A stretch of 53,368 nt of DNA, taken from contig KV835891.1 in NCBI GenBank assembly GCA_001838165.1, forward strand, positions 1-53,368. Direction: 5' to 3'. Positions 8,747 to 18,100 of the stretch are shown here, in pieces; position 1 is the first letter of the stretch; every line of letters starts with the position of its first letter. Position numbers and translations under genes: made by a program. Under the pieces are notes generated by a model, which searched no databases, had not been told where the DNA came from, and was given only the letters and a program-made list of their open reading frames with translations. The DNA is from Actinomyces sp. HMSC035G02. Lineage in GTDB: Bacteria > Actinomycetota > Actinomycetes > Actinomycetales > Actinomycetaceae.

Positions 8747-10847
8747 CCGACGCGTCATCATCGCCCTCAAAGGACTGGGGGCGCTGGCCAACCACGGCGT
8801 CTACGACTTCGAGCGCACCCGCGACCAGCGCTTCAGCGCAGACATCGTCATGTGGGTCGAGACCGCGGGCACCACTGATGACATCGCCGCCACGGTCTCC
8901 TACGCGGACATCGCCGACGAGGCCATGGCCGTCCTCACCGGCACCGCCGTCGACCTCATCGAGACCCTCGCCGAGACCATCGCCTCGCGCGTCATGAGCC
9001 ACGAGGGCGTCGTCGGCACCGAGGTCACCGTCCATAAGCCCGACGCCCCCATCGACCACCCCTTCGCGGACGTGTCAGTGACCGTGCGAGCGGGCCAGAC
9101 CGATGCGATGCCCCTGTCGCTGTCCCTCAAGGGCATTTACGAGGCCGAGGACGGCTCCGTCCTCACCGGCGAGATCGAGGCCTACGGCCGCGCCCAGGCC
9201 CCCAGCCCCGCCGAGCAGGAGCAGAGCGGAGCCCTGCCCACGCGCCGCGACGTGCAGGCCGCCCACGCAGCCCCCGTCCACGACGAGACGCGCCCCGAGC
9301 ACCTGCGTTCGCGCCGAGTCGTCCTGGCGATCGGCGGCAACCTCGGGGACGTGCCCGTCACGCTCATGCACACGGTCGAGGCCCTGTCCTACATGGAAGG
9401 CTTCCAGATCGACGACGTCTCGCCGATCATGCGTACCAAGCCCGTGCTGGCCCCCGGACAAGCCCCCCAGCCCGACTACTGGAACGCCGTCGTCGTCGGC
9501 TCCGCGATCGCGAGCCCCGACGAGCTGTTCGCCCAGACCAGCCGCATCGAGCGTGAGCTCGGTCGCGAGCGCCACGAGCGCTGGGGCGCTCGCACCGTCG
9601 ATATCGACATCATCCAGATCGAGGGCCTGGCCTCCTCCGCCCCGGTCCTCACCCTGCCGCACCCGCGCGCCAAGGAACGCGCCTTCGTCCTGGCGCCCTG
9701 GCTCCTGTGCGACCCCGACGCCATCCTCGAAGGCGTGGGCCGCGTGTCCGACCTGCTGGCCGACACCCCCGACCGCGAGGGCATCATCGACGCCGTCGAC
9801 GACTGGCTGGAGGACCCCGCCGCCGTCATGGCCGACTCCGACCAGCTCCTCGCCCAGCGCGCCGAGCAGGCCAGCGCCGACATGCGCGAGCTCATCGAGA
9901 CCCTGACCGGGGAGATTAGCCAGGTCAGCGACCTCGTCACCCGCCCGGGCGAGCCCGCCGATCCGGTGGAGATTCCCGCCCCCCACGCGATCCTCGCGGA
10001 CTCCCACGATGAGGTCGAGGAGGCCGCAGCCCCCGAGTCGGCATCCGCGCAGGATGAGGAACATGAGGCCGCCCCCGTCTCCGCCGAGGCCGTCCCCGTC
10101 AGCGCCGAGGAATCCCCCGCCCCTCGCGCCAGCATCTGGAGCCGCCTGTCCGCCGTCCAGGAATCGGGCGAGGCCACGAGCGCCGACGAGCCCGAGGTTA
10201 GCGAGCCCGAGGCCAGCGAGCCAGCGTCGCACGACGTCGACGTGCCCGAGGCCGAAGCCCCGGCTGCGCAGAGCGCCCCCCAGGCTGACGAACCCGATGC
10301 AGCCCCGCAGGCCGCAGCGCCCCAGACCGAGACCCCCGCGGACGAGGCTGCGACCGCCCCGGCGGTGCCCGGCCCGCCCCAGCGTCAGCGCCGCCGCCGC
10401 GCGGACGAAGCCAAGGCCTCGTCGCGCCCGTCCTGGCACCCCGTGTCCTCCGTGCCCGCCGACTCCCCGGCAGGTCGCATGACCCGCAAGATCGGCACCG
10501 GCACCTACAAGCCGAGCGGGACCGAAAAGCCCCGCTGGGCACCCGTGTTCGAGTCCAAGCGCGAGGAGTCCCGCTCCAAGATCGCGCTGCCCGACTGGAA
10601 CTTCTCCGTGGGTGCCTCCCACGACGTGCGCGTCGTCGACGACCGCTCCGGCCTGGGGCGCGACGACGAGGCCCCCAAGGCCACCGTGCACGCCGACGGA
10701 CGCTCCACGATCCTCGCCCCCGGGCTGCCCGACAACACCCCCGTCGGACCCATCCCCGAGGACGAGGCCACTCAGACCGGCATCTTGCGCCGCGTCGTCG
10801 TGCGGCCCACGATGACGGGCGCGATCCCCATCGTCAAGAGGCGTTAA
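8739..10847 (+). CDS. folK: FolB-FolK fusion with long disordered tail
   Basis: Bifunctional folate enzyme. Residues about 1-118 are dihydroneopterin aldolase (GLGALANHGVYDFER, conserved lysine in VTVHKPDAPI). Residues about 190-345 are HPPK, the pyrophosphokinase that makes the FolP substrate (LAIGGNLGD, then RHERWGARTVDIDII and LPHPRAKERAFVLAPW). After residue about 400 comes a roughly 300-residue Ala/Pro/Glu-rich, probably unstructured tail with a more basic, partly conserved-looking end. FolB-FolK fusions are known; a tail this long is odd. The TTG start has AAAGGA 9 nt upstream and overlaps folP by 8 bp. The C-terminal part could tether the enzyme or serve an unrelated role; nothing in it is recognisable. 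Confidence 0.92.
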   Translation: MTNRRVIIALKGLGALANHGVYDFERTRDQRFSADIVMWVETAGTTDDIAATVSYADIADEAMAVLTGTAVDLIETLAETIASRVMSHEGVVGTEVTVHKPDAPIDHPFADVSVTVRAGQTDAMPLSLSLKGIYEAEDGSVLTGEIEAYGRAQAPSPAEQEQSGALPTRRDVQAAHAAPVHDETRPEHLRSRRVVLAIGGNLGDVPVTLMHTVEALSYMEGFQIDDVSPIMRTKPVLAPGQAPQPDYWNAVVVGSAIASPDELFAQTSRIERELGRERHERWGARTVDIDIIQIEGLASSAPVLTLPHPRAKERAFVLAPWLLCDPDAILEGVGRVSDLLADTPDREGIIDAVDDWLEDPAAVMADSDQLLAQRAEQASADMRELIETLTGEISQVSDLVTRPGEPADPVEIPAPHAILADSHDEVEEAAAPESASAQDEEHEAAPVSAEAVPVSAEESPAPRASIWSRLSAVQESGEATSADEPEVSEPEASEPASHDVDVPEAEAPAAQSAPQADEPDAAPQAAAPQTETPADEAATAPAVPGPPQRQRRRRADEAKASSRPSWHPVSSVPADSPAGRMTRKIGTGTYKPSGTEKPRWAPVFESKREESRSKIALPDWNFSVGASHDVRVVDDRSGLGRDDEAPKATVHADGRSTILAPGLPDNTPVGPIPEDEATQTGILRRVVVRPTMTGAIPIVKRR

Positions 10848-11327
10848 ATGAAACCCCTGTCGATCACCTGGGTGACGCTGGTTGGCTTCGTCTGTGCCCT
10901 CCTCAGCTTCCTCTGCTTCTTCACGCACATGCGTGCGGGAGGTACCCCCCTGATCGTCACGCCCGGCCCGGCCGTCGTCTTCGCGGTCGCGACCGCGCTC
11001 CTCATCTGGTCCGGCCTGGCCGTGCGCCGACTGCGCGCGAACAAAGACACGTGGATCAACGCCATCGGTGCCATGCGTGTCGCCGTGTTCGCTAGGGCCA
11101 GCGCAATCGTCGGAAGTGCGCTCGCCGGCGTCCTCATCGGCGTCATGATCGTGTCCCTCACGCAGCACGAGGCCTCGGCGATGGTCGCCAACGCGATCGC
11201 CTCGGGCATCAGCGGCCTGGTCGGCCTCGTCTGGACCGTCGTCGCTCTCGCCGTGGAGCGCTGGTGCGTGATCGACCCCGACGACGACGGATCGTCGAGC
11301 TCGCATAAGCCCAGCGCCGCCGCGTAA
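10848..11327 (+). CDS. DUF3180 family membrane protein
   Basis: A 159-residue protein with four predicted membrane helices (about 5-25, 38-58, 82-103, 118-137) and a short hydrophilic Ser/Asp-rich C-terminus. The family always follows the folate genes in actinobacteria, and its function is unknown. The ATG abuts the folB-folK stop directly, so it is co-translated with that gene. The two central Gly/Ala-rich helices are typical of the family. Role in folate metabolism is only suggested by synteny. Confidence 0.8.
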   Translation: MKPLSITWVTLVGFVCALLSFLCFFTHMRAGGTPLIVTPGPAVVFAVATALLIWSGLAVRRLRANKDTWINAIGAMRVAVFARASAIVGSALAGVLIGVMIVSLTQHEASAMVANAIASGISGLVGLVWTVVALAVERWCVIDPDDDGSSSSHKPSAAA

Positions 11328-11418
11328 GCGCCTCGTGTGGGAGTCCTCTCGCCCGCGAAAGTGAGCCCGCCCCGAGCGTTAGTCGCGCCCCGATGGCGCG
11401 GGCCGGTATCGTGGACGC

Positions 11419-12339
11419 GTGGCTGACCAGCGTAAGAATTCCCCCAGGCGACCCTCAACCCGTCGCTCCGCGTCCGCGTCCGGACGCGCCGGCGACCGCG
11501 CCTCCCGAGCCGCAACGGGTGGTCGGGGAGCTTCGACGCGCGCGGCGTCTTCCGCCGGAGTCTCGGCCGCCAAGCGGGGGAGCGGGGCAGGGGCGCGTCG
11601 GCCCAAGAAAGCCTCGTCGGGCGGTGGTCGTCCGCCCGTGAACCTGTGGCCCCGGCGCATCATCACCGGCCTGGGACTGATCCTCATCCTCGCGCTCATC
11701 GTGTGGGGTATCGTCGCCGCCGTGCGCGCCATCGTGGGAGCCTTCAGCTCCGATCCCGCGCCCCAGTCGACCCCGCAGTCCGTCGTCCAATCCGGGGCCC
11801 TCGACGCCTCCGGATACACGCTCAAGGGCGGCCAGGAGGCCACCGCCGACGGCCTGCTCACCGACGGCACCACGATCGACATTCCCGCCTGCCTGGACCG
11901 CGACATCACGGCCACCGCGAAGGCGAGCTCCGCGGCTTCAGGTTCCGCGGTGCCCGTGACGCTCACGCTCGAAAACCGTGGCTCGGTCGCCTGCTCGACG
12001 TCGCTGACGCGCTTCAACCTGGCGGTGACGACCGGCGACCACCAGGTCTACGACTCCTCGCGCTGCGCCGACAGCCAGCAGTCCTCCACGACGCTGCTGC
12101 TGCGCCCGGGCGGCACCTGGTCCGGGACGCTGCGCTGGGATGGATACGTGTACGCGAACGGCTGCACGGCTCCCGCGGGCGGCGCGAGCGCGGCTGCGGC
12201 CGGCACCTACAAGGTGGCCGTCACGATGGGGACGCGCGAAGTCGGATCGACCGTCGTCGACGTGACGCCTGCGCCCACCCCCGCTCCCCAGTCGGGAGCG
12301 CAGTCCGGCGCGCAGTCGGGTGCGCAGTCGGGTCGCTAG
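11419..12339 (+). CDS. Single-pass membrane protein with extracellular domain
   Basis: Not a family I recognise with certainty. The 306-residue product has a strongly basic, Ser/Ala/Arg-rich cytoplasmic segment (1-80), one transmembrane helix (81-103), then an exported domain containing a Cys pattern (IPACLDRD, VACSTSL, SRCADSQ, ANGCTAP) that could form two disulfides and a beta-rich fold. The C-terminus ends in four QSGA-type repeats. It sits in the place where actinobacteria often have a small secreted or anchored protein after DUF3180. GTG 11419 is the first start; no strong ribosome-binding site is seen. It converges with disA. Confidence 0.7.
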   Translation: MADQRKNSPRRPSTRRSASASGRAGDRASRAATGGRGASTRAASSAGVSAAKRGSGAGARRPKKASSGGGRPPVNLWPRRIITGLGLILILALIVWGIVAAVRAIVGAFSSDPAPQSTPQSVVQSGALDASGYTLKGGQEATADGLLTDGTTIDIPACLDRDITATAKASSAASGSAVPVTLTLENRGSVACSTSLTRFNLAVTTGDHQVYDSSRCADSQQSSTTLLLRPGGTWSGTLRWDGYVYANGCTAPAGGASAAAAGTYKVAVTMGTREVGSTVVDVTPAPTPAPQSGAQSGAQSGAQSGR

Positions 12340-12360
12340 GGGCTAGCGGCCGCCGAGCGG

Positions 12361-13431
12361 CTACCAGCCGACGATGCCGGCGCTGACGGCCTGAGCCTGA
12401 TGGGCCAGGTTCTCCTTGATGAGCTTCGCCCGGTATGGGCCGATCCCCTCGAGCTCCTCCAGGTCCGAAACGGTGGCCGCGCGCAGCTGCGGCAGCGAGT
12501 TGAAGTGCGCGGACACGACCTTGATGGCGCTCCACGACAGGTGCGGCACCAGGGACAGGGCGCGCACGCCGCGCGGCGTGATCTCTCGATCCAGGTCCGC
12601 GACCTCGTACACGTCTAGGCCCAGGATGTTCGAAATCGCGGTGAGGTCCACGATCCGCTCCGAGCCGAGCGAGGACAGCTCGGCCTCGACACGGGCCAGG
12701 TCGTCCGGGTTCGCGATGTAGTCGCGCATGACGAGGGCGCGCTCGGACGCGGAGCCGCGCACGAGGTCCTCGACCTGCAGGGCCAGCAGGCGGCCCTCCG
12801 AGCCCAGCTCCTCGAGGTACTCCGTGATCTCGGAGGTGATGCGCCGGATCATCTCCATGCGCTGCATAACGGTGGCGACGTCGCGCACGGTCGCGCTGTC
12901 GCGCATTTCCAGGATCGTGAGGGTCTGCAGGACCTCGTCGAGGCGCTGGCTGTAGCGGTCGAGCGTGTCGACGGCCAGGTTCGCGCGCGATAGCAGGGCC
13001 TCGGGCTCCTCCACCAGGCGGTGCTCGGAGCCCACGTAGATGGAGATCATGCGCATGGACGCGGACAGGGACAGCACCGGCAGGTGGGTCTGGCGGGCGG
13101 TGCGCTGCGCGGTGCGGTGACGCATACCCGACTCGTCCGTGGGGATCGTCGGGTCCGGGAAGAGCTGCACGTTCGCCTTGCGGATGCGCCACTGATCGGG
13201 ATCGATGATGACCGCGCCGTCCATCTTGCACAGCTCGCGCAGGCGCGCGGCCGTGAAAGCGACGTCGAGGTCGAAGCCGCCCGAGCACATGGCCTGCACC
13301 TCCGGGGTGTACCCCAGGACGATGAGAGCACCCGTGTGGGAGCGCTGGATTCGTTCCAGTCCCTCTCGCAGAGGCGTGCCGGGCGCGACTGCGCGCAGTG
13401 CGTCACGAAGGATCGCTGCATCGGACGTCAA
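12361..13431 (-). CDS. disA: DNA-integrity scanning diadenylate cyclase DisA
   Basis: Makes the second messenger c-di-AMP from two ATP while scanning DNA. The DAC domain shows the catalytic DGA at 71-73 (KMDGAVIID) and RHR at 104-106 (GMRHRTAQR). A helical spine follows (about 150-280), and then a C-terminal helix-hairpin-helix DNA-binding domain (LEELEGIGPYRAKLIKENL). The 356-residue length is normal. The start is TTG at 13431, supported by GGGAGGGA about 8 nt upstream; no in-frame ATG fits better. It lies 36 bp downstream of radA on the same strand, the usual radA-disA pairing, which links repair to c-di-AMP. Confidence 0.96.
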   Translation of the reverse strand: MTSDAAILRDALRAVAPGTPLREGLERIQRSHTGALIVLGYTPEVQAMCSGGFDLDVAFTAARLRELCKMDGAVIIDPDQWRIRKANVQLFPDPTIPTDESGMRHRTAQRTARQTHLPVLSLSASMRMISIYVGSEHRLVEEPEALLSRANLAVDTLDRYSQRLDEVLQTLTILEMRDSATVRDVATVMQRMEMIRRITSEITEYLEELGSEGRLLALQVEDLVRGSASERALVMRDYIANPDDLARVEAELSSLGSERIVDLTAISNILGLDVYEVADLDREITPRGVRALSLVPHLSWSAIKVVSAHFNSLPQLRAATVSDLEELEGIGPYRAKLIKENLAHQAQAVSAGIVGW

Positions 13432-13467
13432 TGTGATTCCCTCCCAGAACAGTCGGTGTGATTCCTA

Positions 13468-14853
13468 TTATTGCGAGTCCGCCGGGAAAGCGACACGAAT
13501 AGCCGTCGCCAGATCCGACACAGTAAACACGGTGATGCCGTCGACTCCCGACAGGTCCTCGCTGCCCTGGGCGGGCACTATCGCCGAGGAGAAACCCAGG
13601 CGCGCGGCCTCCGCGAGGCGGCGCTGGGTGCCCGTACAGGCGCGCACCTCGCCCGTCAGCGAGATTTCGCCGACCGCGACGAGGTCGGGGCGCGGGGGAG
13701 CGCCCTTGAGCGAGGACACGATGGAGATGGCCATCGCCAGGTCGATGGCGGGCTCGACCGTGCGCGCGCCGCCGACCGTGGAGACGTAGACGTCCGCCCC
13801 CGACGTGTCCGCGCCGATGCGGGCCTGCAGGACCGCGAGGATCATGGCCACGCGCGCGTGGTCCACGCCCGACGTGGTGCGCCGCGGCGAGCCACCCGAC
13901 GACGGGGCGACGAGGGACTGGATTTCCGTGGGCAGCGGGCGGCGCCCTTCCAGAGAAACGGCCGCGCACGTGCCGGGCACGCCGCGCGTCGTGCGCGACA
14001 GGAACAGGCCGGAGGGATCGGCGAGGCCGTAGATCCCCGAGTCCGTCAGCTCGAAGCAGCCGACCTCGTCGGTGGGGCCGTAGCGGTTCTTCACCGCGCG
14101 CAGCAGGCGCAGGCGCGAATGACGGTCGCCCTCGAACTGGCAGACGACGTCCACGAGGTGCTCGAGGACGCGCGGACCTGCGATGCCGCCGTCCTTCGTC
14201 ACGTGGCCGACGAGGAGAGTGGGCAGGTCGGACTCCTTGGCGACCCGGATCAGCGAGGCCGCGACCGCGCGCACCTGCGCGACGCCGCCCGCCCCGCCCT
14301 CGACCTGGGCGGAGGAGATGGTCTGCACGGAGTCAACGATGAGGAGGGAGGGGCGAGCGGCCTCGACGTGCCCGAGGACGACCCCGAGCTCCGTCTCATC
14401 CGCGATCAAGAGGTTCGGTTCGAGCGCGCCGATGCGTTCCGCGCGCCCGCGCACCTGGGCCGCCGACTCCTCGCCCGTCACGTAGAGGACGGGGCCGCGC
14501 CCGCCCGCCGCCGCCGTGCGCGCGGCCTTGGCGGCCACGTCCAGCAGCAGCGTCGACTTGCCCACGCCGGGTTCGCCCGCCAGGAGGATCACCGCGCCGG
14601 GAACGATGCCGCCGCCGAGGACCCGGTCCAGCTCGCCCACGCCCGTCGAGCGCGACGAGGCCCGCTCGCCGTCCACCTCGCCGATCGGCAGGGCGGGGCG
14701 GCGCGGGGGAGTCGCGGCGGCGCGCGGCCCGCCCGAGGCCTCGCCGGCCTGGTCGACGGTGCCCCACGCCCCGCACTCGCGGCACTGACCCACCCACTTA
14801 GGGGAGGTCCACCCGCATTCGGAGCAGCGGTAGGTGATCTTCTCTTTCGCCAT
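13468..14853 (-). CDS. radA: DNA repair protein RadA
   Basis: RecA-like branch-migration ATPase of recombination. In 461 residues the order is standard: a C4 zinc finger (Cys10, 13, 24, 27), Walker A GEPGVGKST at 93-101, Walker B LLIVDSVQT near 170, the RadA-specific KNRYG motif at 255-259, and a C-terminal Lon-protease-like domain without a need for proteolysis. ATG 14853 gives the conserved MAKEKITYRCSECG start; an open frame reaching 15033 is rejected. Cotranscribed with disA. Confidence 0.96.
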   Translation of the reverse strand: MAKEKITYRCSECGWTSPKWVGQCRECGAWGTVDQAGEASGGPRAAATPPRRPALPIGEVDGERASSRSTGVGELDRVLGGGIVPGAVILLAGEPGVGKSTLLLDVAAKAARTAAAGGRGPVLYVTGEESAAQVRGRAERIGALEPNLLIADETELGVVLGHVEAARPSLLIVDSVQTISSAQVEGGAGGVAQVRAVAASLIRVAKESDLPTLLVGHVTKDGGIAGPRVLEHLVDVVCQFEGDRHSRLRLLRAVKNRYGPTDEVGCFELTDSGIYGLADPSGLFLSRTTRGVPGTCAAVSLEGRRPLPTEIQSLVAPSSGGSPRRTTSGVDHARVAMILAVLQARIGADTSGADVYVSTVGGARTVEPAIDLAMAISIVSSLKGAPPRPDLVAVGEISLTGEVRACTGTQRRLAEAARLGFSSAIVPAQGSEDLSGVDGITVFTVSDLATAIRVAFPADSQ

Positions 14854-15195
14854 GCACTCACCGTAACCCGACCCGCCCTCATCTGCGGTTCCCGCGCCCG
14901 AGTGGGCGTCGCAGCCCGGCGTTGGGGGAGCGGACCCGGGAGGAGCCCCGGCCTCATCGCCGAGGCGCGATAGCCCAAATGCGCGACTGTGGTCAGGTTC
15001 TCGCGCGTGCGGAATGTCCCTACACCGCCGCAAGAAGCCCGTTCAACAGGTTGCAGATTCCTCGGTACCTGTTGTTCTCTCCAAGGTTTATCCATAGGGT
15101 TGGTCGGTGTGTATCCTTGGGATGGTTGCCCATACCCTGTGCGGATACAGACAACGCCCCACACCAGTGCGCACATTGAGACTGAGGAAAGCCAC
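14854..15195. other. Intergenic region between divergent radA and Ig-like gene
   Basis: No gene is seen in these 342 bp. The right half is less GC-rich and carries a plausible promoter for the plus-strand envelope operon (listed separately). A radA promoter was not obvious. Open frames crossing this stretch are extensions of radA and of the Ig-like gene. Confidence 0.6.
15072..15100 (+). promoter_or_regulatory. Candidate promoter of the Ig-like/DUF58/TgpA/kinase operon
   Basis: TTGTTC (15072-15077) and TAGGGT (15095-15100) are separated by 17 nt, matching the housekeeping sigma pattern with a TANNNT -10. It would give a leader of about 90 nt before ATG 15196, which has GAGGAAA just upstream. 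Confidence 0.4.
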
Positions 15196-18100
15196 ATGAA
15201 CAAGGCGCGTCGATCGCGAAATACCTGGTCGAAGCGGATACCCGCGCTTGCCGTCCTATTGGTGTCTGCGATGCTGTGCGTGCTCGCAGTCGTGTATCGG
15301 GGCGTCGAGGTCACCCAGGTGAGCGTCGACGACGGCGGCATTTGGGTGACGAACCAGGACCGCAAGCTCCTCGGACACCTCAACTACGACGCCCTCATGC
15401 TGGACGGCACGGTCTCGGTGAAGTCCGCGTCCTTCGACATCGGCCAGGAGGGCGGTGACGTGACGCTGGGGGAGACCGTGGGCCGCACGGTCACTCCGGT
15501 GCGTCCGACCTCCTTCTCCCTCGGCCAGTCCGTCACCCTGCCCGACAACGCGGTCCAGGTCCAGGGCGGCTCCGTCCTGGCGGTCCTCGACCCCAACGAG
15601 GGCCTTCTGTGGGCTGGCAGCGCGAACGAGCCGGCCACCATGTCGCTCCTGCGCGAGGACGCGGTCGCCAACGACCTGAGCGACGGCATCGTGACGGTGT
15701 CGAACTCGGGAACGGTCTTCGCGTACTCTCCCGGGTCCTCCAAGCTCGTGACGCTGACGCGCGAGGGTCAGGCCTGGCGTGCCAAGACCACGGAGATCAA
15801 AGACTTCACGCCCGCGGGGACCCCGACGATCACCGCGGTCGGCGATAAGCCGGTCGTCTACGACCAGACCGGCAATAAGCTCGTCCTGCCCGGCGGTAAG
15901 GTGCGCGACCTGTCCGAGGACCACGTGAGCGGAGCCGTCCTGCAGCTCCCCGGCGACGAGGCCGCCTCGGTCCTCCTCGCGACCAGTGACCAGCTGGTGT
16001 CCGTGCCCCTGAACGGAAAGGCGATCGAGCGCCAGGAGGCCTCGGACAGCGGCCAGAAGGGCACCCCCGCGCCCCCCGTCTTCCACCGGGGCTGCTCCTA
16101 CGGCGCCTGGGCGGGCTCGGGCGCGTTCGTGCGCACATGCACGGACTCCACGCGCAACCAGGCGCAGACGGTTTCGAGCCTGGCCGAGGCCTCCTCTGCC
16201 GTGTTCCGCACGAACCGTACGCGCATCGTCCTCAACGACGTTTCGACGGGCACGCTGTGGCTGCCCGACAAGAACATGGTCGTGGTCAGCGACTGGGACC
16301 AGATCCCCACCGAGGAGCAGGAGGAAGAGGACACTCCGACCCCCGACGATCGCGAGCAGGTCTCCGAGCCGGAGCACAAGGACAAGAACACGCCGCCCGA
16401 GGCCGTGGATGACGAGTTCGGTATCCGCCCGGGCCGCTCGACGCTCCTGCCCGTCCTCGATAACGACTCTGACGACGACGGCGACGTGCTGACGGCGCGC
16501 GCGGTCACCAACCCCGAGTTCGGCGACGTCGTGCGCACGAGGGGCGGCCGCGCCCTGCAGATCACGGGTGTCCCCGAGAGCATGACGAGCGGATCGACGT
16601 CCTTCACGTACGAGGCCTCGGACGGCCTGGCGGGCGCGACGGCGACCGTGACGCTGACGATCCACCCGTGGAGCCAGAACGAGGGCCCGCGCCAGCTCAA
16701 GCACCCGGTCATCAAGGTGGGTGCGAACGCGCAGGTCGAGTACAACCTCCTGTCGGACTGGATCGACCCGGACGGCGACCAGTTCTACCTCAAGTCGGCG
16801 ACGGCCCCCGACGGCATGGCCGTGCAGTTCTCCGAGGACGGCACGGTCCAGATCCGTGACTTGGGCTCGGGCGCTGGCGTCAAGGCGATCGCCGTGACCC
16901 TATCGGATGGCCACGCCGAAACCACCGGCGAGCTGAAGGTGAGCGTCCAGGAGACGGGCAACGTGCCGCCGGTGGCGCGCGCAGACTTCTACGTGGCGCG
17001 CGTCGCTGAGCCGCTGACGATTGACCCGATTGCCAACGACACGGATCCCAACGGCGACGCCCTGTCCCTCGTGGCCGCAGGCACGGCCCCGGCGGGCACC
17101 TCGGTCTCCGCTGACCTCTCGCGCGGCACGCTGACGTTCACGGGCTCCGTGCCGGGATCCTTCCAGTTCACCTACACGGTCTCCGACGGCCCGTCGACGA
17201 CCGTGGGCGTTATCCGCGTCGACGTGGTCGACGACGACACGAACGCTCTGCCTATCGCAGAGGACGACCTGGCGGTCCTGCCCAGCGGTGGCGCCTCGCT
17301 GATCGCGCCGCTGGCCAACGACACGGATCCGTCGGGCGGTGTCCTCGTCGTTCAGTCGATCGACGTGCCCGCGAACTCGGGCCTCGAGGTCACGCTCATC
17401 GAGCGCCACCTGCTGCGCATCACGTCGCCGGGCGGCCTCAACGATGTCACGACGTTTACCTACACGGTCTCCAACGGCGCGGGTTCCGCGACAGCCCAGG
17501 TGAGCGTCATCCCGACGAACGCGCAGAGCGACGAGACCCCGCCTGAGACCACGCCAGACACGGCGAAGGTGCGCGCCGACGACATCGGTTCGGTGAGCGT
17601 CCTGTCGAACGACCGCTCGCCGATCGGTCTGACGCTGACCCTGGACCCGAACGTGCAGGTCATGACCGGTGCCGAGCTGGGCACGGTCTTCGTGACCGGC
17701 AACCAGGTGCGCCTGGCCGCCGGCTCCGAGGCCGGCGTGGTGCGCGTGGCGTACACGGCCGTCGACTCGGTGGGTAACCGCTCGACATCGACCGTCACGT
17801 TCGAGGTCGTGGCCTCCTCCGCAGCGAACAGCGCGCCCGTGCCCAAGGCGCTCAGCGCCTGGGCCGTGCAGGGCCAGATGACGCGCATCCCGGTGCCCCT
17901 GACGGGCATCGACCCCGACGGCGACTCGGTCGCCCTGGTGGGCATCGATCAGCCGCCCTCGAAGGGCAGCGTCGTGCTGGGCACGGAGTGGCTGGAGTAC
18001 ACGCCCTCCGACGACGCGACGGGCACGGACACCTTCTCCTACATCGTCGAGGACCGCCTCGGCGTGCAGGGACGCGCCCGCGTGCGCGTCGGCATTGCCC

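Noticed and set aside
9075..11306. 743-residue open frame antisense to folB-folK and the DUF3180 gene
   Set aside because: It crosses two real genes and their boundary, and its composition is that of an antisense shadow.
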